A stretch of 64,000 nucleotides of DNA, from positions 24,209 through 88,208 of the forward strand of contig JBFWNY010000016.1 in NCBI GenBank assembly GCA_050250815.1, written 5' to 3'. A program made the position numbers and the translations under genes. Positions 1 to 8,393 of this stretch are shown here, in pieces (positions within the stretch are counted from its first letter, which is position 1; each line of letters opens with the position of its first letter). Source of the stretch: JAEUMD01 sp050250815. GTDB lineage: Bacteria; Pseudomonadota; Alphaproteobacteria; Rhizobiales; Hyphomicrobiaceae. Under the pieces are notes generated by a model. It was not told where the DNA came from and did no database searches. It saw only the letters and a program-made list of their open reading frames with translations.

Positions 1-1
1 C

Positions 2-52
2 CTCGACACGACTTCGGTCGCAAGCACGCCCGCGAAGGAACAGAAGACATGA
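2..52 (+). CDS. 3' end of an upstream gene (partial)
   Basis: An open frame enters from the left edge and ends at the TGA at 50-52, giving the tail LDTTSVASTPAKEQKT. That stop overlaps the ATG of the next gene as ATGA, the usual sign of translational coupling. Only 16 residues are visible, so no function can be given. In RND loci the gene before the fusion protein is often a regulator or another pump component, but that is only context. Confidence 0.35.
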   Translation, partial: LDTTSVASTPAKEQKT

Positions 53-1200
53 GCATGCCTGCCAGCCCCGTGCGCGCGGCGATCGGGGCAGCGGTCACGG
101 CGGGTTTGCTCGCCGCCTGCGGTGAGGGTGCGCCGAAGTCCGCGCCGGCCATGCCCCCAGCCTCCGTCGTGGTCAGCCCCGTGCTGCTGAAGGACCTCAA
201 CAACGAGCGCAATTTCACCGGGCGCATCGAGGCGATCGACAAGGTCCAGATTCGTGCCCGTGTGCAGGGCTTCCTCAAGGCACGCCTGTTCGACGAGGGC
301 GCCGAGGTCAAACAGGGCGAGATCCTCTACAAAATCGAGCCAGAGCCCTTCGAACTGGCCGTTCAGCAGGCGGAGGCCAACGTCTCCAACGCCGAGGCGG
401 GTCTGACGCTGGCGCAGCAGAACTCGGCGAGAACCGAGGAGCTTGCCGGACGCGGCACCGCGTCCAAGGCGGCGCTCGACCAGGCGCGTTCCGCGCTCGC
501 CCAGGCCCAATCGAGCCTGCGCGCGCGGCAGGCGGAACTGCAGACCGCGAAGCTCAACCTCGGTTACACCTCGATCGAGGCTCCCATGGCGGGCCGGGTG
601 GGGCGCTCGGCCTACTCCGTCGGCAATCTGGTCGGTCCCGACAGCGGTCCGCTGGCACTGCTGGTCGCGCAGGACCCCGTCTACGTCAGCTTTCCCGTAC
701 CCCAATGGCTGCTGATCCAGGTCCGCAAGGCGGGCCGCGGACCCGACAGCGTCTACGTCAAGCTGAAGCTCGCCGACGGCACCGACTACGAGCAGACCGG
801 CACGATCGAGTTCACCGACGTCCAGGCGACCTCGTCCACCGATTCCATCGTGGTGCGCGCCAAGGTGCCCAATCCAGACCGCCTGCTCGTCGACCAGCAG
901 CTCGTCGGCGTTCAGGTCATCCGCAAGCAGGCCGAGCAGAAGCTCGTTGTTTCGCAGTCGGCACTTCTACTCGATCAGCAGGGCCCCTACGTGCTGGCCG
1001 TCGACAAGGACAGCAAGGTGCTCATCAAGCGAATCGAGGTCGGGCCGCAGCGCGGCACCGAGATCGTCGTCAACTCGGGCCTCGGCGCAGGCGAACGCGT
1101 GATTGTAAGCGGGCATCAGAAGGCGCGACCGGGCGCGGTGGTCACGGCGACGGCCGCGGAGCCCGCGGACAAGGCCATCGCCACCGAGAGCAAGAAGTGA
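49..1200 (+). CDS. RND efflux periplasmic adaptor (AcrA/MexA-type lipoprotein)
   Basis: This 383-residue protein is the membrane fusion subunit of a tripartite RND pump. It bridges the inner-membrane permease encoded just downstream and an outer-membrane channel not seen here. The N-terminus has a lipoprotein signal with lipobox L21-A22-A23 before C24, so it should be lipid-anchored in the periplasm. A biotinyl-lipoyl half motif with a beta-barrel region follows (residues about 60-90), then a coiled-coil hairpin rich in Ala/Gln/Glu (about 105-170), the second lipoyl half (SIEAPMAGRVG) and the C-terminal barrel and membrane-proximal domains. Length and order match the AcrA family. The permease starts 7 bases after the stop, so the two are one operon. 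Substrates cannot be read from sequence. Confidence 0.95.
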   Translation: MSMPASPVRAAIGAAVTAGLLAACGEGAPKSAPAMPPASVVVSPVLLKDLNNERNFTGRIEAIDKVQIRARVQGFLKARLFDEGAEVKQGEILYKIEPEPFELAVQQAEANVSNAEAGLTLAQQNSARTEELAGRGTASKAALDQARSALAQAQSSLRARQAELQTAKLNLGYTSIEAPMAGRVGRSAYSVGNLVGPDSGPLALLVAQDPVYVSFPVPQWLLIQVRKAGRGPDSVYVKLKLADGTDYEQTGTIEFTDVQATSSTDSIVVRAKVPNPDRLLVDQQLVGVQVIRKQAEQKLVVSQSALLLDQQGPYVLAVDKDSKVLIKRIEVGPQRGTEIVVNSGLGAGERVIVSGHQKARPGAVVTATAAEPADKAIATESKK

Positions 1201-1207
1201 TCCGGCG

Positions 1208-4200
1208 ATGATCTTCGACGTCTTCATCCGCCGGCCGCGTCTCGCGATGGTGATCTCGCTCGTCATCACGCTTGCCGGCCTGATTGCGATCTATGTCATT
1301 CCGGTGGCGCAGTACCCCAACATCGCACCGCCCACTGTGCGCGTCAGCGCGAGCTATGCCGGCGCCGACGCGCGTACGGTGGAAGAAAGCATTGCGCAGC
1401 CGCTGGAGAACGCGATCAACGGCGTCTCCGGCATGCGCTATATGAAATCGTCGTCCGTCAATGACGGCTCCTACACGCTGAGCGTCAGCTTCGATCTCAC
1501 CACCAATCCCGACATCGCGACCGTCAACGTGCAGAACCGCGCCAATCTCGCGGTCGCCAAGCTGCCGCAGGAAGTGCGGACGACGGGGCTGACGATCGCC
1601 AAGGTTTCGACCGATCTGCTCCAGGTCTTCATGTTCCACTCGGAGGACGCGAGCCACGACCAGCTCTTTTTGTCGAACTTCGTATCGCTCAATGTGCTCG
1701 ATGAGCTGAAGCGCGTACCGGGCGTTGGCGACGCTTCCATCTTCGGCGCGCGCGACTACGCGATGCGCATCTGGATCGACCCGCAGAAGCTCGCCAACTT
1801 CCGCCTGTCTACGGGCGACCTCATCGCAGCGATCCAGTCGCAGAACGTGCAGGCGGCCGCCGGCCGCGTCGGTGCGGCGCCGCTGAGCGACGACCAGCGC
1901 CTGCAGCTCACCATCTCGACCAAGGGCCGGCTGTCATCTGCCGAGGAGTTCGGCGACATCATTCTGCGTAGCGAGCAGGACGGCTCGTTCGTGCGTCTGC
2001 GCGATGTGGCCCGGGTGGAACTGCAAGCCGCGAGCTTCGACACTGTGGCGCGCTATCGCGGCAACCCCGTCGCCCCCGTCGGCATCTACCTGTCGCCGGG
2101 CGCCAATGCGGTGGCGGTTGCACAGGCCGTGTCCAAGCGGCTCGATGAGCTGAAGGTGCGTTTCCCCAAGGGTGTGGGCTATTCCTACATCTACAACACG
2201 GCGGCCTTCGTCTCCGCGATGATCGAGAAGGTCATCAGCACGCTGGTGGAAGCCTTCGCGCTGGTCGCTATCGTCGTGTTCTTGTTCCTCGGGCGGCTGC
2301 GGCCGACACTCATCCCGCTGCTCGCCGTACCCGTGGCCGTGATCGGCACGTTCGCCGTCCTGCTCGCGTTCGGCTACTCCGCCAACACGATCTCGCTGCT
2401 GGCGCTGGTGCTCGCCATCGGCATCGTCGTCGATGACGCCATCATCGTGGTGGAGAACGTCGAGCGCGTGATGGAGGATGAACCGCACCTTTCCCCCGCG
2501 GACGCGACGCGCAAGGCCATGAGCGAGATCGCCGGCCCAGTCGTTGCGATCACGCTCGTGCTGCTGTCGGTGTTCGTGCCGATTGCATTCCTGCCGGGCT
2601 CGAGCGGCGTTCTGTTCCGCCAGTTTGCGATTACGATCTCGGCTGCGATGGTGATCTCGGCGATCAACGCGCTCACGCTTTCACCGGCGCTGTGCACGCT
2701 GCTGCTGAAACCCGGTCATGCCACGGGCATCATGCGGCGCATCACCGGTGCGATCAATCGCATCGGCGACGGCTATGCCTTCATCGTCAAGCGGCTGGTG
2801 CGCGTGGCGTTGTTGAGCCTCGTGCTGTTCGGGGTGCTGGCCGCCGCGACGTGGACCATCTTCGGCAAGACACCGTCGGGGTTCCTGCCGGCCGAGGACA
2901 AGGGTTACCTCATCACCGTGTTCAACCTGCCGCCGGGCGCCTCGCTCAATCGCACGAGCGATGCGGGCCGCAAGGCGGAGGAGATCATTATCAAGGACCC
3001 CGCCGTTGACGGCGTCGTCGCTATCATGGGTCTCGACTTCCTGGGCGGCGGCACGTCGCCGAGCGCCGGCGTGATGTTCGTGCGCCTCAAGGACTACGAC
3101 CAGCGCACGGGCCGCGACATGCACGCCTCCGCCGTTGCACAGCGGCTCGCAGGCATGCTGGCGCCGATCCCCGAAGGCTTCTTCCTGCCGCTCAATCCGC
3201 CTGCGATTTCCGGCATCGGTCAGGCGGGTGGATTCGAGTATGCGCTGGAGGCCCTGGAAGGGCAGGAGCCAACCGCGATCGCAGCCGTGATGCGCGGGCT
3301 CATCGTGGCCGCCAACCAGCGGCCGGAACTGACGCGCGTGTTCTCGACCTTCGATGCGTCCACTCCTCAGGTGCGCCTGGAGATCGACCGCGACAAGGTG
3401 CAGGTGCTGGGTGTCAAGCTGTCGGACCTGTTTGCCGCGCTGCAGGCGACACTCGGCGGCTACTACGTCAACGACTTCAACCTGTTTGGGCGGACGTGGA
3501 CGGTGCGCATGTTGGCCGAGCAGCCCTATCGCACGTCGATCGAGTCGATCTACCAGATCCAGATCAAGAACAAGGACGGGGATGTGATCCCGATGTCGGC
3601 GGTGGCACGCGCCACGCTCGATGCGGGACCGAAGTCGATCGTCCGCTACAACAACTATCGCGCGGTGACGATCAATGGCAGCCCGGCGCCCGGCAGCGGC
3701 GAGGGTGACGCGATCAATGCGATGGAGGCGGTGTCGGGGGCGACGCTGCCCTCCGGCTATGCCTACGAATGGACTGGCGTTGCGCTCGAGCAGAAGCTGT
3801 CGGCGGGGCAGACGCCCATCGTCATCGGCTTCGCGATCGTTTTCGCATTCCTGTTCCTCGTGGCGCTGTACGAGAGCTGGAACGTGCCGATCCCGGTCCT
3901 CATGTCCGTGGTCGTCGCCATCCTGGGTGCGATGGCGTCACTCTATTATTCCCACATGAGCTTCGTACTCTACGCGCAGATCGGCATCGTCGTGCTGATC
4001 GCGCTCGCCGCCAAGAACTCGATCCTGATGACGGAGTTCTCGCTGGCGCGGCGCGCCGAGGGGCAGAGCGTGCTGGAGTCGGCGGTCACGGGCGCGCATC
4101 AGCGCTTCCGGCCCGTCATGATGACGAGCTTCGCCTTCATCGCCGGCCTCGTGCCGCTGGTTCGCGCTCAGGGGCCCGGCGCAGACAGCATGTACGCGGT

Positions 4201-4378
4201 CGGCTTGCCGGTGCTCGCGGGCATGATCGCCGCATCGCTGTTCGGCATCTTCCTGATCCCGATGCTCTACGTCGTGTTCCAGAGTTGGCGCGAAGGCCAC
4301 GTCCTGCCGCAGCGGCAACACGACGAAGGCGACGCCGCCGACGCCACGGCCAACGGCTTGTCCGGCGAAGGTGCCTAG
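1208..4378 (+). CDS. RND efflux permease, HAE1 family (AcrB/MexB-like)
   Basis: This 1056-residue inner-membrane proton/drug antiporter begins MIFDVFIRRPRLAMVISL, typical of the HAE1 family. It has the 12-helix layout: one helix near the N-terminus, a large periplasmic loop, a cluster of helices at about 335-500, a second periplasmic loop and a final cluster at about 870-1030. The proton-relay Asp pair is visible in TM4 (GIVVDDAIIVVENVERV), and the conserved ALAAKNSILMTEF segment lies near residue 930. Length equals AcrB (1049). It is coupled to the adaptor gene upstream. No outer-membrane factor follows: the next gene, leuC, is convergent. Confidence 0.97.
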   Translation: MIFDVFIRRPRLAMVISLVITLAGLIAIYVIPVAQYPNIAPPTVRVSASYAGADARTVEESIAQPLENAINGVSGMRYMKSSSVNDGSYTLSVSFDLTTNPDIATVNVQNRANLAVAKLPQEVRTTGLTIAKVSTDLLQVFMFHSEDASHDQLFLSNFVSLNVLDELKRVPGVGDASIFGARDYAMRIWIDPQKLANFRLSTGDLIAAIQSQNVQAAAGRVGAAPLSDDQRLQLTISTKGRLSSAEEFGDIILRSEQDGSFVRLRDVARVELQAASFDTVARYRGNPVAPVGIYLSPGANAVAVAQAVSKRLDELKVRFPKGVGYSYIYNTAAFVSAMIEKVISTLVEAFALVAIVVFLFLGRLRPTLIPLLAVPVAVIGTFAVLLAFGYSANTISLLALVLAIGIVVDDAIIVVENVERVMEDEPHLSPADATRKAMSEIAGPVVAITLVLLSVFVPIAFLPGSSGVLFRQFAITISAAMVISAINALTLSPALCTLLLKPGHATGIMRRITGAINRIGDGYAFIVKRLVRVALLSLVLFGVLAAATWTIFGKTPSGFLPAEDKGYLITVFNLPPGASLNRTSDAGRKAEEIIIKDPAVDGVVAIMGLDFLGGGTSPSAGVMFVRLKDYDQRTGRDMHASAVAQRLAGMLAPIPEGFFLPLNPPAISGIGQAGGFEYALEALEGQEPTAIAAVMRGLIVAANQRPELTRVFSTFDASTPQVRLEIDRDKVQVLGVKLSDLFAALQATLGGYYVNDFNLFGRTWTVRMLAEQPYRTSIESIYQIQIKNKDGDVIPMSAVARATLDAGPKSIVRYNNYRAVTINGSPAPGSGEGDAINAMEAVSGATLPSGYAYEWTGVALEQKLSAGQTPIVIGFAIVFAFLFLVALYESWNVPIPVLMSVVVAILGAMASLYYSHMSFVLYAQIGIVVLIALAAKNSILMTEFSLARRAEGQSVLESAVTGAHQRFRPVMMTSFAFIAGLVPLVRAQGPGADSMYAVGLPVLAGMIAASLFGIFLIPMLYVVFQSWREGHVLPQRQHDEGDAADATANGLSGEGA

Positions 4379-4425
4379 CGTCGCTTGTCAGTCAGTCACG
4401 TAATGACGCCATTTGCAGGCCGTCA

Positions 4426-4445
4426 TCCTCGGGTTATCCCGAGGA
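4426..4445. repeat. Intergenic palindrome, TCCTCGGG stem
   Basis: Perfect 8-bp stem TCCTCGGG / CCCGAGGA with loop TTAT, lying between the convergent RND and leuC genes. Together with the second hairpin about 100 bases further on, it resembles the short palindromic repeats common between alphaproteobacterial genes. It may also act as a bidirectional terminator, although no T-tract follows. Confidence 0.55.
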
Positions 4446-4530
4446 CCCAGCGTGCTGCGGGAAGCCGCGCTGTCGACTATTGCTCCGCGGATGCCAAAAT
4501 CGCGGAGGCTTTCCCTCGCAATGGCCTGGG

Positions 4531-4551
4531 TGGTCGGGACAAGCCCGACCA
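4531..4551. repeat. Intergenic palindrome, TGGTCGGG stem
   Basis: Perfect 8-bp stem TGGTCGGG / CCCGACCA with loop ACAAG, followed by TGACAACC. The form 'GGTCGGGACAAGCCCGACCATGAC' in pieces is a familiar dispersed intergenic repeat type in Rhizobiales genomes. It sits 25 bases from the leuC stop and probably helps end leuC transcription. Confidence 0.55.
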
Positions 4552-4575
4552 TGACAACCGTAGAGGGCTTCGCGC

Positions 4576-5997
4576 TCAGGCGGCCGGGTAGCCGCGCACA
4601 TCGACGAAATGGCCTTCGAGAGCGGCAACGGCGGCCATCACCGGCGAGAGCAGGTGGGTGCGGCCCTTGTAGCCCTGGCGGCCCTCGAAGTTGCGGTTCG
4701 ACGTCGAGGCGCAACGCTGGCCGGGCTTCAGCTGGTCGGGGTTCATGCCCAGACACATCGAGCAGCCCGGCTCGCGCCATTCGAAGCCGGCCGCCTTGAA
4801 GATCTTGTCGAGGCCTTCCGCTTCCGCCTGCGCCTTCACGAGTCCCGATCCGGGCACCACCATCGCATAGGCGAGGCGCGAGGAAATCTTCTTGCCCTCG
4901 ACGATCCGGGCGACCGCCCGCAGGTCCTCGATGCGGCCGTTCGTGCATGAGCCGATCCACACCACGTCGAGCGGGATGTCGGTCATTTTCGTCCCGGGCG
5001 TCAGGCCCATGTAGTCGAGTGCACGGGCCATCGAGGCGCGCTTGTTCTCGTTATCGACCTTCGCCGGATCGGGTACGGCACCGGTGATCGCCACCACGTC
5101 TTCGGGCGAGGTACCCCAGGTGACGATCGGCGGCAGTGCGGCGGCATCGAGCTTGACGATCGTGTCGAAGTGCGCGCCCTCGTCGGTCGTCAGCGTCTGC
5201 CAGTACTTCATCGCCATGTCCCAGGCGGTCCCCTTGGGGGCCTTGGGCTTGCCCTCGATGAAGGCGTAAGTCTTCTCGTCGGGCGCGATCATGCCGGCAC
5301 GCGCGCCGCCCTCGATCGACATGTTGCAGACCGTCATGCGACCTTCCATCGTGAGGTCGCGGATCGCTTCGCCCGCGTATTCGATGACGTGCCCGGTGCC
5401 GCCTGCGGTGCCGATCTCGCCGATGATGGCGAGGATGATGTCCTTGGCGCCTACGCCGGCCGGAGTCTTGCCGTCCACCTGGACGAGCATGTTCTTGGCC
5501 TTTTTCTGAATCAGCGTCTGGGTCGCGAGCACGTGCTCGACCTCGCTCGTGCCGATGCCGTGGGCAAGCGCGCCGAATGCGCCGTGCGTCGAGGTGTGGC
5601 TGTCGCCGCAGACGATGGTCGTTCCGGGCAGCGTGAAGCCCTGCTCCGGGCCGACGACGTGAACGATGCCCTGCCGCTTGTCGAGCTCGTTGTAGTACTC
5701 GATGCCGAAGTCGGCAGCGTTCCTGGCCAGCGTTTCGACCTGCACGCGGCTTTCGACGTCGTCGATGCCGTGGCTGCGGTCAGTGGTCGGTACGTTGTGG
5801 TCGACGACGGCCAGCGTCTTGCCCGGTGCGCGCACCTTGCGGCCGCTGATGCGCAGCCCCTCGAAGGCCTGCGGGCTCGTCACCTCGTGCACCAGATGGC
5901 GGTCGATGTAGAGCAGGCAGGTGCCGTCGGGCGAGCGCTCGACGACGTGGTCCTCGAAGATCTTGTCATACAGGGTGGTGCGCGCGGTATCGGCCAT
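4576..5997 (-). CDS. leuC: 3-isopropylmalate dehydratase large subunit
   Basis: LeuC is a [4Fe-4S] aconitase-family enzyme. With LeuD it isomerises 2-isopropylmalate to 3-isopropylmalate in leucine biosynthesis. The chosen start is the ATG at 5997 (MADTARTTLYDKIFEDH), giving 473 residues, the normal family length. An in-frame extension upstream has no homology-like content. The three cluster cysteines are C351 (GSCTNGR), C412 and C415 (CSMCLG), and the GDSHTSTHGAFGALAHGIGTSEVEHVLATQ region (in pieces) is intact. leuD is not adjacent, which is common in this group. It is convergent with the RND operon. Confidence 0.98.
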   Translation of the reverse strand: MADTARTTLYDKIFEDHVVERSPDGTCLLYIDRHLVHEVTSPQAFEGLRISGRKVRAPGKTLAVVDHNVPTTDRSHGIDDVESRVQVETLARNAADFGIEYYNELDKRQGIVHVVGPEQGFTLPGTTIVCGDSHTSTHGAFGALAHGIGTSEVEHVLATQTLIQKKAKNMLVQVDGKTPAGVGAKDIILAIIGEIGTAGGTGHVIEYAGEAIRDLTMEGRMTVCNMSIEGGARAGMIAPDEKTYAFIEGKPKAPKGTAWDMAMKYWQTLTTDEGAHFDTIVKLDAAALPPIVTWGTSPEDVVAITGAVPDPAKVDNENKRASMARALDYMGLTPGTKMTDIPLDVVWIGSCTNGRIEDLRAVARIVEGKKISSRLAYAMVVPGSGLVKAQAEAEGLDKIFKAAGFEWREPGCSMCLGMNPDQLKPGQRCASTSNRNFEGRQGYKGRTHLLSPVMAAVAALEGHFVDVRGYPAA

Positions 5998-6121
5998 CGT
6001 TCGGGGTCCGGGTTCTGTTCGGATGATCCGGCCTAGATAGCGCCGACAGCTGGCAAGCGCAAACGCCAGGAATGGGCTGCGGGGGGCTGTGCGGGACACC
6101 ACTCGTTCCGTATGCGCGGCT

Positions 6122-6135
6122 GTTCCGGCGGGAAC
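6122..6135. promoter_or_regulatory. Palindrome GTTCC-N4-GGAAC upstream of microprotein gene
   Basis: GTTCC-GGCG-GGAAC lies 98 bases before the ATG at 6220 and is followed by AG and, 15 bases later, GTTAAC. The same palindrome followed by AG and GTTAAC occurs upstream of the paralogous gene at 8394, which suggests a shared control element. The GGAAC half recalls the -35 box of EcfG general-stress promoters, but the spacing to a CGTT box does not fit. Confidence 0.4.
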
Positions 6136-6219
6136 AGCGCCGTGGCGGAGTTAACCCTACTGTCGGAGCGTGACTGAACGGGGTGTGCCAGCCAGCCGCC
6201 CGACCACGGGAGCGCGACG

Positions 6220-6462
6220 ATGAACGGGTTCTACGATGCGATCGAGCAGCCGGAAGCCTACGCCTGGGTGCTCCGCGATGGCGAAATCTACCTGGCGCTC
6301 GAGGACGGCTCCGAAATCGACGCAATCGAGGCTCCCGCAGCCTCCAAGCCCGAGGTCAAGGCCTGCGGCAACCGCTGCAAGCGGGCGACCTGCGCCGGCA
6401 GCTGCAAGTTCGCCGCTTCCGCGCTCGGCGACCTGAGCCTGGCGCTCGGCGTGGTCCGTTGA
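6220..6462 (+). CDS. Microprotein with PExYxWxxRDGEI motif and Cys-rich tail
   Basis: This 80-residue protein has no recognised family and no signal peptide or membrane segment. The N-terminal 27 residues (DAIEQPEAYAWVLRDGEIYLAL) match a second small protein encoded at 8394-8516 almost position by position. The C-terminal half adds four cysteines, C49-x3-C53-x4-C58-x3-C62, among Lys and Arg residues, a plausible metal- or redox-binding tail that the paralogue lacks. Between the two paralogues lie a secreted Cys protein and the iron exporter mbfA, so a link to metal handling is possible but is inference only. A palindrome shared with the paralogue lies upstream. The start is supported by the homology beginning at residue 5. 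Confidence 0.75.
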   Translation: MNGFYDAIEQPEAYAWVLRDGEIYLALEDGSEIDAIEAPAASKPEVKACGNRCKRATCAGSCKFAASALGDLSLALGVVR

Positions 6463-6488
6463 CCCCCACCTCTCCCTCGTTGTGCAAC

Positions 6489-6507
6489 GGCCGGATCACG
6501 TCCGGCC
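6489..6507. terminator. Hairpin after the microprotein gene
   Basis: Perfect 7-bp stem GGCCGGA / TCCGGCC with loop TCACG, 27 bases past the stop at 6462. There is no T-tract, so it is a weak intrinsic terminator at best. Confidence 0.4.
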
Positions 6508-6723
6508 ACGAGGCTTCCACGAACGGCGCCGCGGTGCGTGATCGCGAGCCCTCGCCGCGACGGGAGCCGCCGTTTGTACCTCTCCACCATTACGATCCAG
6601 GGCTATCGCTCCGTCCGGAAGCTGTACCAGCCGGCCTCGCGCGTTTCCTGCGGCCTTCACCAACCCACAGAGGCGGCTTTCACCATCGAGCCGCGAGGTC
6701 CTCGCTTCGTCTGCCCGATCGCC

Positions 6724-6978
6724 TCAATAGAGACGGTCAATGCGGCCGGTGACTGGCGGGGCGGCTTCCTCGATCAATGGCTTGCACGTATCGTGGACTT
6801 GCCGCCGGCAGCGTGCGTCCGGCACATTCTCTGCGACACAGCGGCCCTGGATGCGGACTTTGCAGGCTTCGTAGGCGCTCTCGCCCGGGTGAATTTCCGC
6901 ATCCGCCGGAGCGGCCGCGCCGAGCTGGACGCCCAGGGTGGCGGCAGCGGCGAGTGCTGTTGCGGCTGGACGGATCAT
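6724..6978 (-). CDS. Small secreted protein with twin CX7C motifs
   Basis: An 84-residue protein with a clear Sec signal (residues 1-27, Ala-rich core, likely cut after ADA). The mature part carries four cysteines spaced C39-x7-C47-x9-C57-x7-C65, suggesting a two-helix hairpin held by two disulfides in the periplasm. A strong Shine-Dalgarno (GGAGGG, 5 bases before the ATG) supports both strand and start. The same C-x7-C...C-x7-C design recurs in the gene at 52737-53066. No known family recognised. A longer open frame covers this region on the other strand but lacks a ribosome site. Confidence 0.72.
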   Translation of the reverse strand: MIRPAATALAAAATLGVQLGAAAPADAEIHPGESAYEACKVRIQGRCVAENVPDARCRRQVHDTCKPLIEEAAPPVTGRIDRLY

Positions 6979-7226
6979 AGCGGCCCTCCGAGAAAACGCG
7001 GACGATACCCGTGTGTCGTTCCGCGTTCCGAAACCGTTCGATTCGTCGCCACGGGTGAAAACCGGTGAAAGGCGTGTGGAAGTAGGCTCTAGGCTGCGGC
7101 CGAATGTCCGGCATTGCTCGTGGGATCACCGCATGGGCACTACTGTGCCGATCACGAAATTGATCGCGATGCGCGGTAGACCGCTGGCCGCGCGACCGGT
7201 GCGATCAAGCAAGAGGGAATGCCAGC

Positions 7227-8222
7227 ATGCTCGCCCGCTTCTCGATACCCGGCTTCGGCCAACGTCGCCGTTTCGATGATCTTTCGGAGAAAGAGGTTCT
7301 CGCGCTGGCGATCTCCTCCGAGGAGGAGGACGGTCAAATCTACGCGGCCTATGCTGCGCGTTTGCGCGAGGACTATCCGGCCTCGGCCGCAGTGTTCGAC
7401 GATATGGCGGCGGAAGAGAACCGGCACCGCCGTGCACTCATCGAGCGCTACAAGAAGCGGTTCGGCGACGTGGTCATCCCGGTCCGACGCGAGCACGTCG
7501 CGGGCTATTTCACGCGCCCGGCGGTCTGGCTCGTCGAAAACCTGGGGCTCGAGCGCATCCGAGAGGAAGCCGCCGACATGGAGCGCCGCGCGAACGAGTT
7601 CTACCTCGCCGCTGCGGCCCGGTCGACGGATGCGGATACGCGCAAGCTACTGGGTGATCTGGCCGCCGCCGAAGCCGGCCACGAGCGGGCTTTCGAGAAG
7701 TCCGTGGAGCGCCGTTTGGACGAGGAGTCGCGGTCCGAGGAGGATGCGCAGGCGCACCGCCAGTTCCTGCTGACCTGGGTGCAGCCGGGCCTTGCCGGCC
7801 TGATGGATGGCTCGGTGTCCACGCTGGCCCCGATCTTCGCCACCGCGTTTGCCACGCAGAATACCTGGACGACGTTCCTGGTGGGACTATCGGCATCCGT
7901 CGGCGCCGGCATCTCGATGGGCTTCACCGAGGCCGTCCACGACGACGGCAAGCTGTCGGGCCGTGGTGCGCCCTGGAAGCGGGGCCTCGCTTCCGGTGTC
8001 ATGACCGCGATCGGCGGGCTCGGGCACGCGTTACCCTATCTCATTCCGTCGTTCTGGACGGCGACCTTCGTCGCCCTGGCCGTCGTGTTCCTGGAGTTGT
8101 GGGCGATCGTCTGGATCCAGAACCGCTATATGGAGACGCCGTTCCTGCGCGCGACGTTCCAGGTGGTGCTCGGCGGTGCGCTGGTGCTTGCGGCCGGCAT
8201 TTTGATCGGCGGCGGGGCATGA
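7227..8222 (+). CDS. mbfA: Membrane-bound ferritin / iron exporter, MbfA-like (ferritin-like + VIT1 domain)
   Basis: A 331-residue fusion of an N-terminal erythrin/rubrerythrin-like four-helix domain (about 15-165) and a C-terminal VIT1/CCC1 membrane domain (about 180-330, several helices, ending in AAGILIGGGA). Metal-ligand candidates in the soluble domain are E32-E34, E64-x-x-H67 and E149-x-x-H152. MbfA of Bradyrhizobium and Agrobacterium exports iron and protects against iron and peroxide stress, under Irr control. I did not find a convincing iron-control element in the 100 bases upstream. The ATG at 7227 is preceded by AAGAGGGAA. It is flanked by two paralogous microprotein genes. Confidence 0.93.
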   Translation: MLARFSIPGFGQRRRFDDLSEKEVLALAISSEEEDGQIYAAYAARLREDYPASAAVFDDMAAEENRHRRALIERYKKRFGDVVIPVRREHVAGYFTRPAVWLVENLGLERIREEAADMERRANEFYLAAAARSTDADTRKLLGDLAAAEAGHERAFEKSVERRLDEESRSEEDAQAHRQFLLTWVQPGLAGLMDGSVSTLAPIFATAFATQNTWTTFLVGLSASVGAGISMGFTEAVHDDGKLSGRGAPWKRGLASGVMTAIGGLGHALPYLIPSFWTATFVALAVVFLELWAIVWIQNRYMETPFLRATFQVVLGGALVLAAGILIGGGA

Positions 8223-8286
8223 GGCGCGACAGGCCCCGTCCTTTGAACCAGCTTTGCGCCGAGTGCAACTAACGATGGCGCCCGGA

Positions 8287-8300
8287 GTTCCTCCCGGAAC
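8287..8300. promoter_or_regulatory. Palindrome GTTCC-N4-GGAAC upstream of second microprotein gene
   Basis: GTTCC-TCCC-GGAAC lies 107 bases before the ATG at 8394 and is followed by AG and, 20 bases further, GTTAAC. This mirrors the element at 6122-6135. It lies just after the mbfA stop, so the microprotein gene probably has its own promoter here. Confidence 0.4.
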
Positions 8301-8393
8301 AGGCAACGCTGGCAGGAGGCGTTAACTATAACTTGCCGGACATCACGGAAGATGAGCCGGCCTCCTCCGCCCCCCCGCGTAAGGATCTTAATT

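Noticed and set aside
6131..6153. EcfG general-stress promoter upstream of the microprotein gene
   Set aside because: GGAAC is present but the nearest GTT is 14 bases away instead of 16-17 with CGTT, and the second locus has 19; kept only as a shared palindrome.
6538..7068. A 176-codon + strand frame over the small secreted protein gene
   Set aside because: No ribosome site and no domain-like content, while the minus-strand frame has a strong Shine-Dalgarno and a signal peptide.
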